A stretch of DNA of 6,023 bases from Actinomycetota bacterium (GTDB lineage: Bacteria; Actinomycetota; Acidimicrobiia; Acidimicrobiales; AC-25). Below, piece by piece: positions 5,870 through 6,023 of the stretch. Where the stretch lies: positions 1 to 6,023 of the forward strand of contig VAXF01000135.1 of NCBI GenBank assembly GCA_005888395.1, given 5' to 3'. The notes beneath the pieces are model-generated. The model saw only the letters and a list, made by a program, of their open reading frames with translations. It did not search any database and was not told the origin of the DNA. The translations under genes and the position numbers were made by a program. How positions within the stretch are numbered: the first letter of the stretch is position 1; the number at the start of each line of letters is the position of its first letter.

Positions 5870-6023
5870 GACGCCGCCTGCTGGCCGAGTTCGTCGGCAC
5901 CGCCTTCCTCGTCACGGCCGTCGTCGGCTCGGGCATCGCCGCCCAGCGGCTGTCGCCCGGCAACCTCGGCCTCCAGCTCCTCGAGAACGCGGCTGCGACC
6001 GCGGGTGCGCTGGTCGCGTTGAT
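5845..6023 (+). CDS. MIP-family aquaporin/aquaglyceroporin, N-terminal fragment (runs off right edge)
   Basis: An open frame runs to the window end for about 59 codons. It reads RRRLLAEFVGTAFLVTAVVG, then SGIAAQRLSPGNLGLQLLENAAATAGALVAL. The basic start followed by LLAEFVGTAFLV and a glycine-rich first helix is the classic opening of major intrinsic proteins; the second helix begins at LQLLENAAATAG. The NPA pore motifs would lie beyond the edge. Behind arsI the likely role is moving arsenic species (arsenite or methylated forms) across the cytoplasmic membrane, as for AqpS-type channels of ars operons; this is inferred from context. The start is uncertain. GTG 5845 is the nearest conventional in-frame start and overlaps arsI by 25 bases. 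A CTG at 5863 or 5866, at the arsI stop and behind a GGAG-like sequence, would fit the usual family start better but is a rare codon. Confidence 0.75.
   Translation, partial: MLRRRGLLRRRLLAEFVGTAFLVTAVVGSGIAAQRLSPGNLGLQLLENAAATAGALVAL

Overview
The window looks like chromosomal DNA from a high-GC actinobacterium. The supporting signs are strong G/C preference at third codon positions, frequent GTG starts, a lipoprotein signal ending LAAAC-SSGG, and a fused LivH-LivM permease. An uncultured acidimicrobial or thermoleophilial lineage would fit, but that placement is inference. No RNA gene, insertion sequence, CRISPR array or origin was seen.

Left edge (1-199, minus strand): the first 66 codons of a sensor histidine kinase. 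It has a short N-terminal helix and then the phospho-acceptor H-box, and it runs off the window. A 121-base divergent intergenic region (200-320) separates it from a plus-strand operon.

Centre (321-5058, plus strand): a complete branched-chain-amino-acid-type (HAAT family) ABC importer. It comprises a lipoprotein substrate-binding protein, a single-chain LivH-LivM permease, and the ATPases LivG and LivF. The last three genes are tightly packed: TGATG overlap between livHM and livG, GTGA overlap between livG and livF. The binding-protein gene carries an apparent one-base deletion near 1449-1463. This moves its last ~54 codons into another frame, so it is either broken or affected by a sequence error.

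Right (5000-6023): an arsenic-response cassette. An ArsR-family repressor on the minus strand diverges from an ArsI-type C-As lyase (CadI/ArsI family). The lyase is followed, probably with overlap, by the start of a MIP-family aquaglyceroporin that leaves the window. Between arsR and arsI lies a 56-bp imperfect dyad (5391-5446). Overlapping divergent promoters appear to be embedded in it, with back-to-back -10 elements at the centre and TTGAC -35 elements at the two ends. The likely logic is that ArsR represses both directions until trivalent (methyl)arsenic is bound, ArsI cleaves the carbon-arsenic bond of trivalent organoarsenicals, and the channel moves arsenic species across the membrane. 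The arsR 3' end overlaps the livF 3' end by 59 bases, so the two units meet tail to tail with no spacer.

The families are all known. The points most worth a second look are the mirror-symmetric ars control region, the frameshift in the binding protein, and the arsR-arsI-MIP gene order.
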